A stretch of 64,000 nucleotides of DNA from Deinococcus malanensis (GCF_014647655.1 NZ_BMPP01000007.1:62001-126000); one strand, 5' to 3'. Counted from the first letter of the stretch, positions 1 to 11,279 are shown. Notes: generated by a model from the sequence alone, not told the origin. Made by a program: numbers and translations.

Positions 1-212
1 CGGGGCGCGAGCGGCAGACGCTCACGCAGGCCCAGGCCTGCGGCGACCGGAGCATTGGAGCGTTCCAGATGATCCAAATGGTGCGCCGGAGACCAGCGCT
101 GATCCGTGCCGGCCGTGAACTGGGCCACGCTCAGGCCACGCACGTAATCGCTGACTGTATCCCGGACCTCCAGCAGACTGGCTAACAGTTCCGGGGTGGT
201 GCCTGGATTCAC
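1..212 (-). CDS. DinB-like family protein, N-terminal part (runs off the window)
   Basis: Only the first 70 codons are inside the window; the gene continues past base 1. The GTG start (212-210) overlaps the fabD stop as GTGA, so it is probably translated by coupling to fabD. The visible part contains an HHLDHLERS stretch. In DinB/YfiT-type four-helix proteins a histidine at this place in the second helix is usually a metal ligand. The precise activity of these proteins is mostly unknown; some are thiol-dependent transferases. A second DinB-like gene lies at 42247-42771. The family call rests on a short piece. Confidence 0.6.
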   Translation of the reverse strand, partial: MNPGTTPELLASLLEVRDTVSDYVRGLSVAQFTAGTDQRWSPAHHLDHLERSNAPVAAGLGLRERLPLAP

Positions 213-1141
213 AGCGAGAAATTCCTGATCTGCTCGGCTGTCCCTACGTTCAGGGTCCGGGCTTCCGGCAGGATGCGCTTGACCAGTCCGGTCAGGACCG
301 TTCCAGGGCCAAACTCGATAAAGACGTCCACTCCCATGTCGTCCAGAGCCCGGATGGTGTCTACCCAGCGGACCGCGCCCGTGATCTGTTCTTCCAGCAA
401 CGCTGCCGTGGACGCAGGGTCCTGCCCCGGCTCGGCGGTGACATTGGCCACCACCGGGAAAGCATAGGCGCCATAGGTCGCCGAGCGCAGGGCAGGCGCC
501 AGGCCCTCGGCGGCCGGGCCCATCAGGGCACAGTGGAAAGGCGCGCTGACTTTCAACGGAATGGCTTTCAGGCCGCGGGTCTTGAGTTCCGCAGAAGCGG
601 CCTCAACCGCTGCCTTGTCCCCGGAAATAACAGTCTGGGTGGGCGCGTTGAAGTTGGCTGGCTGCACGACCTGCTCGGTCTGGGCAGCCACCGAAGCACA
701 GACTTCCTGCACGGCTGCCGGGTCGCCCATCACCGCACTCATGGCGCCCACTCCGACCGGCACCGCCTGCTGCATCAGTTCCCCACGCTGCCGGGTCAGG
801 CGCAACGCGTCGTGCAGGTCAAGCACGCCAGCGGCCACCAGGGCGCTGTACTCCCCCAAGCTGTGCCCGGCAGCCACCACCGGGGTCAGACCGGTCTGTG
901 CGTGCCAGGCACGGTAGGAGGCAACGCTGGCGGCCACCAGGGCCGGTTGCTGGTTGGCCGTCAGGGTCAGGTCTTCAAGGGGGCCCAGCTCGATCAGGGT
1001 GCGCAGGCCGGGCAGGGTCCCGTCCAGACTGCTGTAGATCTCCTGGGCGGCTGGAAAGTTCGCGGCAATATCGGCGCCCATGCCTACCGAGTGGGAGTTC
1101 TGTCCAGGAAACAGGGCCGCAATTCTGGGTCCTGCGCTCAT
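209..1141 (-). CDS. fabD: Malonyl-CoA:ACP transacylase FabD
   Basis: Moves malonyl from CoA to acyl carrier protein, supplying the extender unit for cytosolic type II fatty acid synthesis. The N-terminus reads IAALFPGQNSHSVGMG, the family FPGQ motif, and the nucleophile elbow GHSLGEYSALVAAG carries the catalytic serine. A later histidine in SAPFHCALM completes the dyad. The ATG at 1141 overlaps the fabH stop (ATGA); an in-frame extension upstream would lie inside fabH and is rejected. The length, 310 aa, is normal. It sits between fabH and a DinB gene in a translationally coupled operon. fabG, acpP and fabF are not in the window. Confidence 0.95.
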   Translation of the reverse strand: MSAGPRIAALFPGQNSHSVGMGADIAANFPAAQEIYSSLDGTLPGLRTLIELGPLEDLTLTANQQPALVAASVASYRAWHAQTGLTPVVAAGHSLGEYSALVAAGVLDLHDALRLTRQRGELMQQAVPVGVGAMSAVMGDPAAVQEVCASVAAQTEQVVQPANFNAPTQTVISGDKAAVEAASAELKTRGLKAIPLKVSAPFHCALMGPAAEGLAPALRSATYGAYAFPVVANVTAEPGQDPASTAALLEEQITGAVRWVDTIRALDDMGVDVFIEFGPGTVLTGLVKRILPEARTLNVGTAEQIRNFSL

Positions 1142-2190
1142 CCCTGCACCCCGGCGATGTGCTCTGCGGCGCGGTCCGGCTGGAGGCTTGGCGTCCCACC
1201 CCACCACTTCATGGTGCCGGCCACCCAGCTCAGGCCACCGCCGAACGCAATCAGCAGCAGCTGCTGTCCATCGCGGATGCGGCTGTCGTCCACACCCTCG
1301 CGCAGCACCAGCGGCACGGTCGCACTGGAGGTATTGCCATAGCGGTCGAGGTTGATGATCGTTTTGCTCATGGGCAGCCTGAACCGCTCCATGGCTGCCT
1401 CGATGATGCGCACATTGGCCTGATGCGGAATGACCCAGTCGACGTCTGCGGTGGTCAGACCGCTTTTTTCCAGGGCCTGGGTTCCGCTCTCTCCCAGCAC
1501 GCGCACCGCGAACTTGAAAACTTCACGGCCGTTCATGCCGGTGAAATCGCCCATGGCAAAGCCGCCGGGCAGCGTCTTGGCCACGCTGCGCATGTACAGG
1601 CTCGATCCTCCGTTGCCATCGGCTCCCAGCACAAAGTCCTGGAACCCATAGCCTTCCGGCACCGGCCCCACCACGGCGACTCCGGCGCCATCGCCGAACA
1701 GAATGGCGGTGTTGCGGTCGTCGTGATCCACGATCTTACTCAGGACTTCGGCACCGACGACCAGAACCCGGCGGGCCGTGCCGGCATAGATCAGCCCGGA
1801 CGCCACGCTCAGGCCGTAAACAAAACCGCTGCAGGCGGTCGACAGGTCAAAGGCCGCCGCGCCGACCAGCCCAACCTGCATGCCGATCAGTGCAGCGGTC
1901 GAGGGCATCAGCGCGTCGGGGCTGACGGTCGCACAGATGATGGCGTCCACATCGGTCAGGGCCTGCGGGTCACGCCGCAGCATGTCCTGAACCGCGCGCA
2001 CTCCCATGTCGGAGGTGTACTCATGTTCGGCGGCAAAGCGCCGTTCACGGATGCCGGTGCGGCTCTCGATCCAGGCGGCATTGGTGTCCATACGTGCCTC
2101 GAAGTCCTCGTTGCGCACGATGCGTTCGGGGGTATAGGCGCCCATGGCCACAATGCCCAGGGACAGACGGGAGGTCGGAGGTGCAGTCAT
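1138..2190 (-). CDS. fabH: Beta-ketoacyl-ACP synthase III FabH
   Basis: Condenses an acyl-CoA primer with malonyl-ACP and so starts fatty acid elongation. The catalytic triad is visible: Cys120 in STACSGF, His in WVIPHQAN (near residue 265) and Asn in DRYGNTSSA (near 295). The length of 350 aa is slightly above the usual 320-335. The ATG at 2190 lies 6 nt after a minus-strand -10 hexamer TAGCTT (2202-2197), so the mRNA is probably leaderless. The -35 TTGAAC lies inside a 16-bp palindrome, pointing to control by a TetR-type fatty acid regulator. First gene of fabH-fabD-DinB. Confidence 0.95.
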   Translation of the reverse strand: MTAPPTSRLSLGIVAMGAYTPERIVRNEDFEARMDTNAAWIESRTGIRERRFAAEHEYTSDMGVRAVQDMLRRDPQALTDVDAIICATVSPDALMPSTAALIGMQVGLVGAAAFDLSTACSGFVYGLSVASGLIYAGTARRVLVVGAEVLSKIVDHDDRNTAILFGDGAGVAVVGPVPEGYGFQDFVLGADGNGGSSLYMRSVAKTLPGGFAMGDFTGMNGREVFKFAVRVLGESGTQALEKSGLTTADVDWVIPHQANVRIIEAAMERFRLPMSKTIINLDRYGNTSSATVPLVLREGVDDSRIRDGQQLLLIAFGGGLSWVAGTMKWWGGTPSLQPDRAAEHIAGVQG

Positions 2191-2196
2191 ATCCGC

Positions 2197-2225
2197 AAGC
2201 TAACATTCTTTGAACGTCCGTTCAA
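2197..2225 (-). promoter_or_regulatory. fabH promoter with overlapping TetR-type palindrome
   Basis: On the minus strand: -35 TTGAAC (2225-2220), 17-nt spacer, -10 TAGCTT (2202-2197), then 6 nt to the fabH ATG. The -35 forms part of the palindrome TTGAACG-N2-CGTTCAA (2210-2225, arms perfect over 7 bp). Palindromes of this general shape (TGAAyG/CrTTCA) are bound by TetR-family acyl-CoA-responsive repressors such as Bacillus FadR. That this site binds such a repressor is inferred. Confidence 0.75.
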
Positions 2226-2417
2226 TGAATCGAGTCCAGATTCCTGCCGGCAACCTGGTTGACCGCAGCCGGGGCTGCGTGCATGAGGTGCAATATCGTG
2301 CCCCGCAGAACAGTCAGGAGACTTCCCACGTCCTCTGGCAGATGGAGGACCGGTCATCCGGAATGGGTGCACTCGGTGAGGCCCCTGAGCAGAGTAAGCA
2401 GCACGCCACCGACATCA

Positions 2418-2449
2418 ATAAAAAAAGGTGGGCCCCTCAGGACCCACCC
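2418..2449 (-). terminator. Rho-independent terminator of tig
   Basis: Minus-strand hairpin GGTGGGTCC / GGGCCCACC with a short loop followed by seven T residues, starting 15 nt after the tig stop codon. Confidence 0.9.
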
Positions 2450-2463
2450 CCGTCAGAACGGTC

Positions 2464-3777
2464 TTACTCTTCGCTCTTCGCGGCCACTTCTCCCTGGTCT
2501 TCTGCCTGCTGCTCACCCTGCTCAGCCTCTGCTCCGCCCTGGGGAGCGGCCAGCTGCGCGATGGCCTGCTGCAGGGCGCGCTCACGCACGATGCTAGCGT
2601 AGTAGGAGTTGATGCCGTTGGGCCCGAGCTGCTTGCTCAGCTGCTCCGGGCTGAGGCCGTTGGCCTGGGCCAGCATGGTCATGGTCTGGTTGAACTCGGC
2701 GTCACTGACCTGCACCTTCAGGTCCTCGGCCAGCTTTTCCAGAGCCAGATCACGCTTGACGCGCGTCTCGGCGTTCTTGGACAGGTCGGCCATGAACTCG
2801 TCGAGCTTGCCCTGCTCCTTCATGAAGGTCTCGTACTCGCTCCACTTGACGCCCTGGCGGCTCAGGTCATCCTGAATCTCCTGCATCATCGCTTCGCGGC
2901 GGCGCTCCAGCAGGGCCTGGGGGATATCGGCCTGCATGCGCCCCGTCAGGTGGGTGACGAATTCTTCGCGGCGGGCGTTGTCGCCTTCCTGCTGGGCGCG
3001 GCGCTGCAGCTCGGAACGCAGATCCGCACGCAGGCGCTCGAGCGACTCGAAGTTCAGGCTGCTGGCGAACTCGTCATTCAGCTCCTGCAGCTGCTTGGTC
3101 TTCACGTCCATGATCGTGACGGTGACGGTGTGCTCGGCGTGCTCGTGGGCACCGTGCTGGTGGGCTGGCACGGTGATTTCCACGGTGTCTCCCTTGTTCT
3201 TGCCCAGCAGCGCGTCACGGACGTGAGCTTCGGCCACGTCGAGGTACACCGGGTAGGTGCCGCCGTCTTCGCCCTGCTCCTCGATGGTCACCTGATCGCT
3301 GGCCTCGATGGGACGGTCCACGCTCTCGAAGGTGGCGTTGCGCTCCTGCAGGTCACTGAGGGTGCGGCTCAGCACGTCCTCGGTGATTTCGGGGGAGGCT
3401 GCTTCAAGCTTCAGGTCGCTCCAGTCGCCCAGGGTGACCTCGGGGTACGTCTCGCCGCGCACGTTGAAGGTAAAGTCCTTGCCGCTGTTCAGGTCCTGGG
3501 GATCGATGGTCGCGTCTACCAGGCTCAGCTTCAGCTCGCGGGCAGCCTGGGGGTAGTGAACCTGCAACAGGCGGTCACGCACTTCCTGCTCCACGTAGCC
3601 CTTGCCCACGCGGCCCTCGATGACCTTGCGCGGGGCCTTGCCGGGGCGGAACCCGGGAACGCGCACGTCGCGGGCCAGACCGGCCCAGACCTGCTCATAC
3701 GCGCGGTTTACTTCGGCAGCGGGCACCGCCACCTTGAATTCCACCTTGTTGCCTTCTCTACTGATCAGCTCTGCCAT
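2464..3777 (-). CDS. tig: Trigger factor, ribosome-associated chaperone and prolyl isomerase
   Basis: Binds nascent chains at the ribosome exit tunnel. The N-terminal ribosome-binding domain carries VPGFRPGKAPRKVIEGRVG (residues about 37-55), matching the family signature GFRxGKxP. An FKBP-like domain (about 150-235) follows, then a helical C-terminal domain with an acidic Glu/Gln-rich tail (AEQGEQQAEDQGEVAAKSEE). The ATG at 3777 begins MAELISREGNKVEFKV and follows a GGGAG element 10-14 nt upstream; the longer open frame reaching towards tRNA-Leu has no coding character. 437 aa is usual. It ends at a clear terminator and is probably monocistronic. Confidence 0.96.
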   Translation of the reverse strand: MAELISREGNKVEFKVAVPAAEVNRAYEQVWAGLARDVRVPGFRPGKAPRKVIEGRVGKGYVEQEVRDRLLQVHYPQAARELKLSLVDATIDPQDLNSGKDFTFNVRGETYPEVTLGDWSDLKLEAASPEITEDVLSRTLSDLQERNATFESVDRPIEASDQVTIEEQGEDGGTYPVYLDVAEAHVRDALLGKNKGDTVEITVPAHQHGAHEHAEHTVTVTIMDVKTKQLQELNDEFASSLNFESLERLRADLRSELQRRAQQEGDNARREEFVTHLTGRMQADIPQALLERRREAMMQEIQDDLSRQGVKWSEYETFMKEQGKLDEFMADLSKNAETRVKRDLALEKLAEDLKVQVSDAEFNQTMTMLAQANGLSPEQLSKQLGPNGINSYYASIVRERALQQAIAQLAAPQGGAEAEQGEQQAEDQGEVAAKSEE

Positions 3778-3936
3778 TGCGTCTCGTCTCCCGTCCGTGC
3801 CTGCCGAAAGGCGCTTGCTCCTGTGCGGAGCGGCCCCCGGCGGGCAATCCGTGTTGATTGTTGCCGTGCCGTCCGCATCCCGCCTCATTCCCCACGGTGG
3901 AGCAAAGAGGCGCGCGCGCGGCATGCCGCCAAGCAT

Positions 3937-3965
3937 CATACGGCATTTGCCGCATGTGCCGTATG
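3937..3965. repeat. Inverted repeat upstream of tig
   Basis: Perfect 9-bp arms CATACGGCA (3937-3945) and TGCCGTATG (3957-3965) around an 11-nt loop that repeats the TTGCCGCATG theme. It lies 160 bp upstream of the tig ATG, without a T-tract on either strand. It could be an operator or an mRNA leader structure for tig. No regulator family can be named from the sequence. Confidence 0.6.
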
Positions 3966-3990
3966 GCACAGGAAGTGAGTACACACGGCT

Positions 3991-4025
3991 GCGGCCCGCA
4001 CCCAGTGACATCGGGTGCGGGCCGC
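3991..4025. repeat. 13-bp perfect stem-loop between tRNA-Leu and tig
   Basis: Arms GCGGCCCGCACCC (3991-4003) and GGGTGCGGGCCGC (4013-4025), loop 9 nt. It starts 17 nt past the 3' end of tRNA-Leu. There is no T-run, so it may act as a processing or stabilising hairpin, or a weak terminator for the tRNA transcript. Confidence 0.7.
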
Positions 4026-4041
4026 ATATAGCTGCTGATGC

Positions 4042-4127
<86 letters not shown>

Positions 4128-4159
4128 AAGAAAAAGCCCGACCTCACCTGACGGCGGGC
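4128..4159 (-). terminator. Terminator-like hairpin between tRNA-His and tRNA-Leu
   Basis: Minus-strand stem GCCCG / CGGGC (4159-4155 and 4140-4136) with a 14-nt loop followed by TTTTTCTT, ending directly at the 5' end of tRNA-Leu. The stem is short, so read-through into tRNA-Leu is possible and may be how that tRNA is transcribed. Confidence 0.6.
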
Positions 4160-4169
4160 CGGGACTTGT

Positions 4170-4247
4170 TGGGGTGGATTATGGGATTTGAACCCACGAC
4201 CTCCGCTTCCACAGAGCGGCGCTCTAACCGGCTGAGCTAAACCCACC
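4170..4247 (-). tRNA. tRNA-His (anticodon GUG)
   Basis: 78 nt with encoded CCA. The anticodon loop CTGTGGA between CCGCT and AGCGG gives GUG. The extra 5' G at position -1 (base 4247) pairs with C73, the identity element of bacterial tRNA-His. The D-arm reads TAGCTCAGCCGG and the T-arm GGGTTCAAATCCC. Confidence 0.98.
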
Positions 4248-4280
4248 ATGCCCTGATCCGAAACCTTCACAGGCCCACAC

Positions 4281-4309
4281 ATCCTAGGGGGTGATGCGCA
4301 GGGTGTCAA
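4281..4309 (-). promoter_or_regulatory. Promoter of the tRNA-His/tRNA-Leu unit
   Basis: Minus-strand -35 TTGACA (4309-4304), exactly 17 nt, -10 TAGGAT (4286-4281). Expected transcription start is near 4274, about 27 nt before the tRNA-His 5' end. It is one of the closest matches to the sigma-70 consensus in the window. Confidence 0.85.
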
Positions 4310-4688
4310 TGCCTGCTCTCAGACGTGCCAGGGGCCACCCGGCCCCCTCTGATTTGGCCGATCTCTGCCGGAGCGGGTAGCTGAACCTCCGACCCCTGTT
4401 TGTTCAGAACAGTTTGTTGCCCAGCCCTCGCCCTGTGATGCGCGGCAACCGGGCCAAAGTCAGGGAGAAGCCATCCCGCATGGTTGCATCTGCCTGCGGC
4501 CAAGCAGGAAGGCCTGATCAGCGTCTGCTGCCGATGCATCCTCCTGTCCAGGTTCTGGATACGCCTGTCGCCGCACTCACCAGGGCATGCGCTAATTTAC
4601 TTCACGTCCAAACGTTCTTCGGTGTCCACGCGTCCCGCGCGTGTGGGAACAGATGCCGGTACCGCGCGGGGTGGGATGGAGGTTGCCT
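4310..4688. other. Intergenic region, no gene seen
   Basis: The 380-nt gap between the divergent tRNA promoter and the acyl-CoA dehydrogenase. Frames on both strands lack a plausible start/RBS pair or coding character. The end (4590-4640) is a little AT-richer and may hold the dehydrogenase promoter, but no convincing -35/-10 pair was found. Confidence 0.5.
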
Positions 4689-5831
<1,143 letters not shown>

Positions 5832-5961
5832 GGCCAGGGGTGGATAACCCGGAGGGTGAATGTTCCGTCAGCCGGAGGTGAGTGTCCTGTCATGCCGGGG
5901 GTCGTAGACTTTTGGCGTGGTAGACACTCTTTAAGCCTCCTGGCAGAGTGGGATTACATGC

Positions 5962-6000
5962 TTGCCCCAACTGCCCAAACTTGATATATTCACGCTCAAG
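5962..6000 (+). promoter_or_regulatory. lon promoter overlapped by a HAIR (HspR) operator
   Basis: -35 TTGCCC (5962-5967), 17-nt spacer, -10 TATATT (5985-5990). Overlapping the -10 is CTTGA-N11-TCAAG (5980-6000), with outer arms extending to AAACTTGA/TCAAGTTT. This matches the spacing and conserved ends of the HspR-associated inverted repeat, CTTGAGT-N7-ACTCAAG. HspR repression of heat-shock genes is known in Deinococcus radiodurans; its action here is inferred from position. Confidence 0.85.
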
Positions 6001-6071
6001 TTTCCTGGCATCAGGAGCGCCGGAGACCCGCCTCTCAGAGCAAGACCCTCACGGGCCAAAGGAGCACCTCA

Positions 6072-8531
<2,460 letters not shown>

Positions 8532-8555
8532 ACCCAGCTTCAGCCTTTCTCAATG

Positions 8556-8588
8556 GCCCCCACCGGTTAACGGTGGGGGCTTTCCCTG
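8556..8588 (+). terminator. lon terminator
   Basis: Perfect 10-bp stem GCCCCCACCG / CGGTGGGGGC with loop GTTAA, followed by TTTCCCTGTTT, 24 nt after the lon stop. Confidence 0.9.
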
Positions 8589-8621
8589 TTTCTGGACCCA
8601 AGGCCCGGTATTCTGAAGCCA

Positions 8622-9149
8622 ATGTCTGCACCGTTGACTTTCCTGGTGGCCAGCCCGCACCTGCAGGGCGAGGTATTCGAGGGGACCGTGATTCTGCTGC
8701 TGGAACACGACCGCAAGGGCGCAATGGGCCTGATCGTGAACGCTCCGACCCCTCAGACGGTAGCCGAGCTGATGGCAGACGCGCCCGGCCAGACCCGGCG
8801 GGCGTGGCTGGGCGGCCCGGTGGACCCCACCTTGGGCTGGTGCCTGTACCACCACCCGGTGGGTCTGGACGGCGAAGTCAAACTGGTAGATGACCTGCAC
8901 CTGTCCAGCAGCCTGGATGTCCTGCGCGCCGTGATGGCCAGCGGTCAGGAGTACATGCTGGTGCTGGGGTACGCCGGCTGGACCGCCGGACAGCTTGAGG
9001 AGGAGGCGCGCGAAGGTGCCTGGATCTGGGTAGAGCAGACCACCCCTGAACTGCTCTGGGAGGTTCCGGCGCCGCAGCGCTGGGCCGAAGCGTTGAAACG
9101 TCTGGGGGTCACTCCTGGCACCCTGATGCCCGGTGGCGCGCAGGCCTGA
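8622..9149 (+). CDS. YqgE/AlgH family protein (UPF0301)
   Basis: 175 aa, one AlgH/YqgE domain. Family motifs are LVASPHLQGEVFEGTVILLLEHD near the N-terminus, KGAMGLIVNAPTP (about 32-44) and GWTAGQLEEE (about 118-127). Pseudomonas AlgH has been linked to regulatory effects, but the biochemical role of the family is unsettled. A -10 hexamer TATTCT (8609-8614) lies 7 nt before the ATG, so it is probably leaderless and separate from lon, whose terminator stands between them. Confidence 0.92.
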   Translation: MSAPLTFLVASPHLQGEVFEGTVILLLEHDRKGAMGLIVNAPTPQTVAELMADAPGQTRRAWLGGPVDPTLGWCLYHHPVGLDGEVKLVDDLHLSSSLDVLRAVMASGQEYMLVLGYAGWTAGQLEEEAREGAWIWVEQTTPELLWEVPAPQRWAEALKRLGVTPGTLMPGGAQA

Positions 9150-9156
9150 GCAGGAC

Positions 9157-9185
9157 TTGCGCGGCTGGGAGACGCATGCTACTAT
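9157..9185 (+). promoter_or_regulatory. tRNA-Asn promoter
   Basis: -35 TTGCGC (9157-9162), 17-nt spacer, -10 TACTAT (9180-9185), about 48 nt before the mature tRNA 5' end. Confidence 0.75.
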
Positions 9186-9233
9186 CCCTCTCGCGCTGGA
9201 AACAGTGCGCCACACGCGCCTCAGGCGCAGGAT

Positions 9234-9308
9234 TCGGCAGTAGCTCAGTGGCAGAGCGTTCGACTGTTAATCGAATGGTCGCTGGTTCGACCCCAGCCTG
9301 CCGAGCCA
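9234..9308 (+). tRNA. tRNA-Asn (anticodon GUU)
   Basis: 75 nt. Acceptor TCGGCAG pairs with CTGCCGA; discriminator G and CCA are encoded. The D-arm reads TAGCTCAGTGGCAGAGC. The anticodon loop CTGTTAA between TTCGA and TCGAA gives GUU. The T-arm is CTGGTTCGACCCCAG. Confidence 0.98.
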
Positions 9309-9314
9309 GAAGAA

Positions 9315-9342
9315 AGCCCCGCTTAACGGCGGGGCTATTCCT
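9315..9342 (+). terminator. tRNA-Asn terminator
   Basis: Stem AGCCCCGC (9315-9322) / GCGGGGCT (9329-9336), small loop, followed by ATTCCTTG; 6 nt past the tRNA 3' end. Confidence 0.8.
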
Positions 9343-9446
9343 TGTCACGGTGGGGAAAATCCTGACAGGACGCAGCCCCTTGAAAACGACCCTGAAGCCT
9401 TCTGACTGTCGTGGTTTCGTTGAATCGGAGCAGAAGCTACGACAAG

Positions 9447-9466
9447 CCCCGTCCTGAGACGGGGCG
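9447..9466 (-). terminator. Hairpin downstream of the small minus-strand gene
   Basis: Perfect 8-bp stem GCCCCGTC / GACGGGGC with loop CTGA, followed on minus by TTGTCG. It begins 4 nt past the stop of 9471-9695, which supports that gene being real. Confidence 0.65.
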
Positions 9467-9470
9467 GAGG

Positions 9471-9695
9471 TCAGTCAGCAGCTTCAAGCGCCGCGTGTTG
9501 AATGTGAGGATAAGACGTTAGGTACGCTATGGACCGCCACGGAATTTCTACGGTCGTGCCATTGACTGAGGCAACGAATGGCAGGGTTGGAAGTGTGGCC
9601 TGATTAATGGTCCGGCTGAGCCGGTCTTTCTGAGAGGGGGACATCTCCAGAGCTATTGTGTCGCCGCCAGCTAGATGCAGATGCACGGTGAGCAT
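9471..9695 (-). CDS. Hypothetical 74-aa protein
   Basis: A small soluble protein with alternating hydrophobic strands (MLTVHLHLAGG, TIALEMS, FVASVNGTTVEIPW, IAYLTSYP), suggesting an all-beta fold. No family was recognised. The ATG at 9695 follows GGAGG with a tight 4-nt spacing. Further upstream the frame stays open to 10079, but that part has no coding character. A hairpin lies just past the stop. The tidy strand pattern and terminator favour a real gene; function unknown. Confidence 0.6.
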   Translation of the reverse strand: MLTVHLHLAGGDTIALEMSPSQKDRLSRTINQATLPTLPFVASVNGTTVEIPWRSIAYLTSYPHIQHAALEAAD

Positions 9696-10213
9696 ATGGC
9701 CTCCGAAAGAGAAAGGGTTGATGTGCGATGGAGATATGTTGAAGTTAACTCCTCTCGCCTGACCCATTTCTTTCTTGTGCAAGGAAGTTTCGCTGTCGTT
9801 TCGTGAACTACATTTGCGTGTGCTGGCCGTGTTCTGTTCCGGCTGCTTGTCCTGACCCGGCACATGCAGACTGGCAGCTTCATCACAAAGGCCGCGTCCC
9901 GACCACAGCACCCGCCACAGGGCCTGGATCTCTTCAACGGCGGGCATCCAGAGCTGTCTCAGCCTGTGTCGGCTGCCAGGTCCTGCCCACCTGTCGGGCT
10001 CACCGTGTTTGGAGTTATGTGTGCTCTCGACGGCCCAGGGCAATTGCGCCTTCCCAGGATGCGACCGTAGCGAAGTCATGCTGCATTTGCCTGTCGACTC
10101 TGGGCCGTCTCGCGCAAGTTTTCAAGGCTCTGTTCCACCGCTGAAAGTCTCATCGCAATGGACTTTTCTCAACTGCAGAGCCTTTTGTAGGAGTTTCGTA
10201 AGAGAAGCTGTGT
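9696..10213. other. Intergenic region, no gene seen
   Basis: About 520 nt with open frames on both strands whose translations are rich in Cys/Arg/Pro and have no RBS or plausible start. No tRNA, repeat or strong hairpin was found. It presumably holds divergent promoters for the two flanking small genes; it could also be decayed coding sequence. Confidence 0.4.
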
Positions 10214-10227
10214 TACGGTCTCGCGGT

Positions 10228-10713
10228 ATGCGATTTTCTCACACTGCTCTCGTAAATCTCACGGTTGGGGCTCTGCTCGTATCTGCTCCCGCGTATGCGG
10301 AAGGAACATCCATGGCCGCCATGCTCAATGGCGACGCAGTCGGGTCTTCCACCCTCACCATCGATCTGCGCCCTGACGTGGAAGCGCTGGTCAAGCGAGA
10401 GTTCGACCAGTCCCCGGCCCACCAGCGCGCCGCTGCGCGCGCTGCTCTGGTCCTGCAGACCATGGGCGACAATTCTGATGTCACCCCGGCTGAGCTGACC
10501 CGCCATCTGCAGCTGCACCTCATCACCTCCTTCTGTCTTAAACGGGCCAGCCAGGGCAGCGACGCGGTCCGCGACAGCCTGCTCAAGAAGCTCAAGGACA
10601 AGGTGCTGAATACCGACGCCCGCGAGAAGAATTACCAGCGATATCAGGCTGCGGCAAAAACCGCCAAACTGAAGCTGGCCACCGACAACGACTGCGCCGA
10701 ACTCGACAAATAG
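10228..10713 (+). CDS. Hypothetical exported protein
   Basis: 161 aa. The N-terminus is a classical signal peptide (MRFSHTALVNLTVGALL, cleavage likely after APAYA). The mature part is helical and charged, with repeated Ala/Arg/Lys segments and two cysteines (SFCLKR and NDCAEL) that could form a disulphide outside the membrane. No family was recognised. A -10 hexamer TACGGT (10214-10219) lies 8 nt before the ATG, so the start is supported by leaderless geometry; an earlier in-frame ATG would place the signal sequence internally. Confidence 0.7.
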   Translation: MRFSHTALVNLTVGALLVSAPAYAEGTSMAAMLNGDAVGSSTLTIDLRPDVEALVKREFDQSPAHQRAAARAALVLQTMGDNSDVTPAELTRHLQLHLITSFCLKRASQGSDAVRDSLLKKLKDKVLNTDAREKNYQRYQAAAKTAKLKLATDNDCAELDK

Positions 10714-10868
10714 CCTGAGGCCTCAGCACAGCCGTACCCAGGGCCACCCCGTCGCCGGCAGCTGATCGGCCTGGGCCACAGATGCTCCAGCAGCGAACCT
10801 GCCAGTCTGTGCGGCCGGGTGGTCCGTTCCACGGTCTGTAGCCTGGCGTGCGCGCTACCGTGAGCAGG

Positions 10869-11279
10869 ATGTCGGCCTCCATGTCTCTGAGCACAGGTGG
10901 CAGCCTGTACGAACGCATCGGTCCCCAGGCCCTGCACGCCCTGGTGGACCGCTTCTATTCCCTGGTCGCTTCCCATCCGGACCTGGCACCGATCTTCCCA
11001 GCCGACCTGAGGCACACGGCCGAGAAGCAACTGGCCTTTCTGACCGGATTTCTCGGGGGACCACCGCTGTACCACCAGCGTTACGGACATCCGCGTCTGC
11101 GGGCCCGGCATCTGCCCTTTCCCATTACGGTCGAGCTTGCTCAGGCGTGGCTGGCCTGCATGAAAGCCGCCCTGCACCAGACGCCTGACATTACTCCTGA
11201 CGACGCCCGGGAACTGTACGCCGCGCTGAGCAGGGTGGCCATTCATATGGTGAATACGCCGGACAGCACACCCAGCTGA
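10869..11279 (+). CDS. Truncated haemoglobin, group II-like
   Basis: 136 aa, a 2-on-2 globin. After a short tail, SLYERIGPQALHALVDRFYSLV forms helices A-B and DLAPIFPADL is typical of the CD/E region. EKQLAFLTGFLGGPPLYHQRYGHPRLRARHLPF is the group II (TrHbO) stretch, where the histidine before PRLRARH is the probable proximal haem ligand. Such proteins bind O2 or NO and help detoxify reactive species. The ATG at 10869 lies 7 nt after TACCGT (10856-10861); a second ATG is at 10881. Monocistronic. Confidence 0.9.
   Translation: MSASMSLSTGGSLYERIGPQALHALVDRFYSLVASHPDLAPIFPADLRHTAEKQLAFLTGFLGGPPLYHQRYGHPRLRARHLPFPITVELAQAWLACMKAALHQTPDITPDDARELYAALSRVAIHMVNTPDSTPS

Noticed and set aside
3778..4041. 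N-terminal extension of trigger factor (98 extra codons)
   Set aside because: The extension has no homology, contains Cys/Arg/Pro-rich sequence and overlaps strong hairpins. The internal ATG gives the standard N-terminus.
4604..4626. Possible second copy of the fabH palindrome upstream of the acyl-CoA dehydrogenase
   Set aside because: Only a loose ACGTCC/AACGTTC half-match is present; the arms are not symmetric.
9803..10144. Cys-rich 113-codon frame
   Set aside because: No RBS, no plausible fold, and codon use unlike the genome; judged non-coding.
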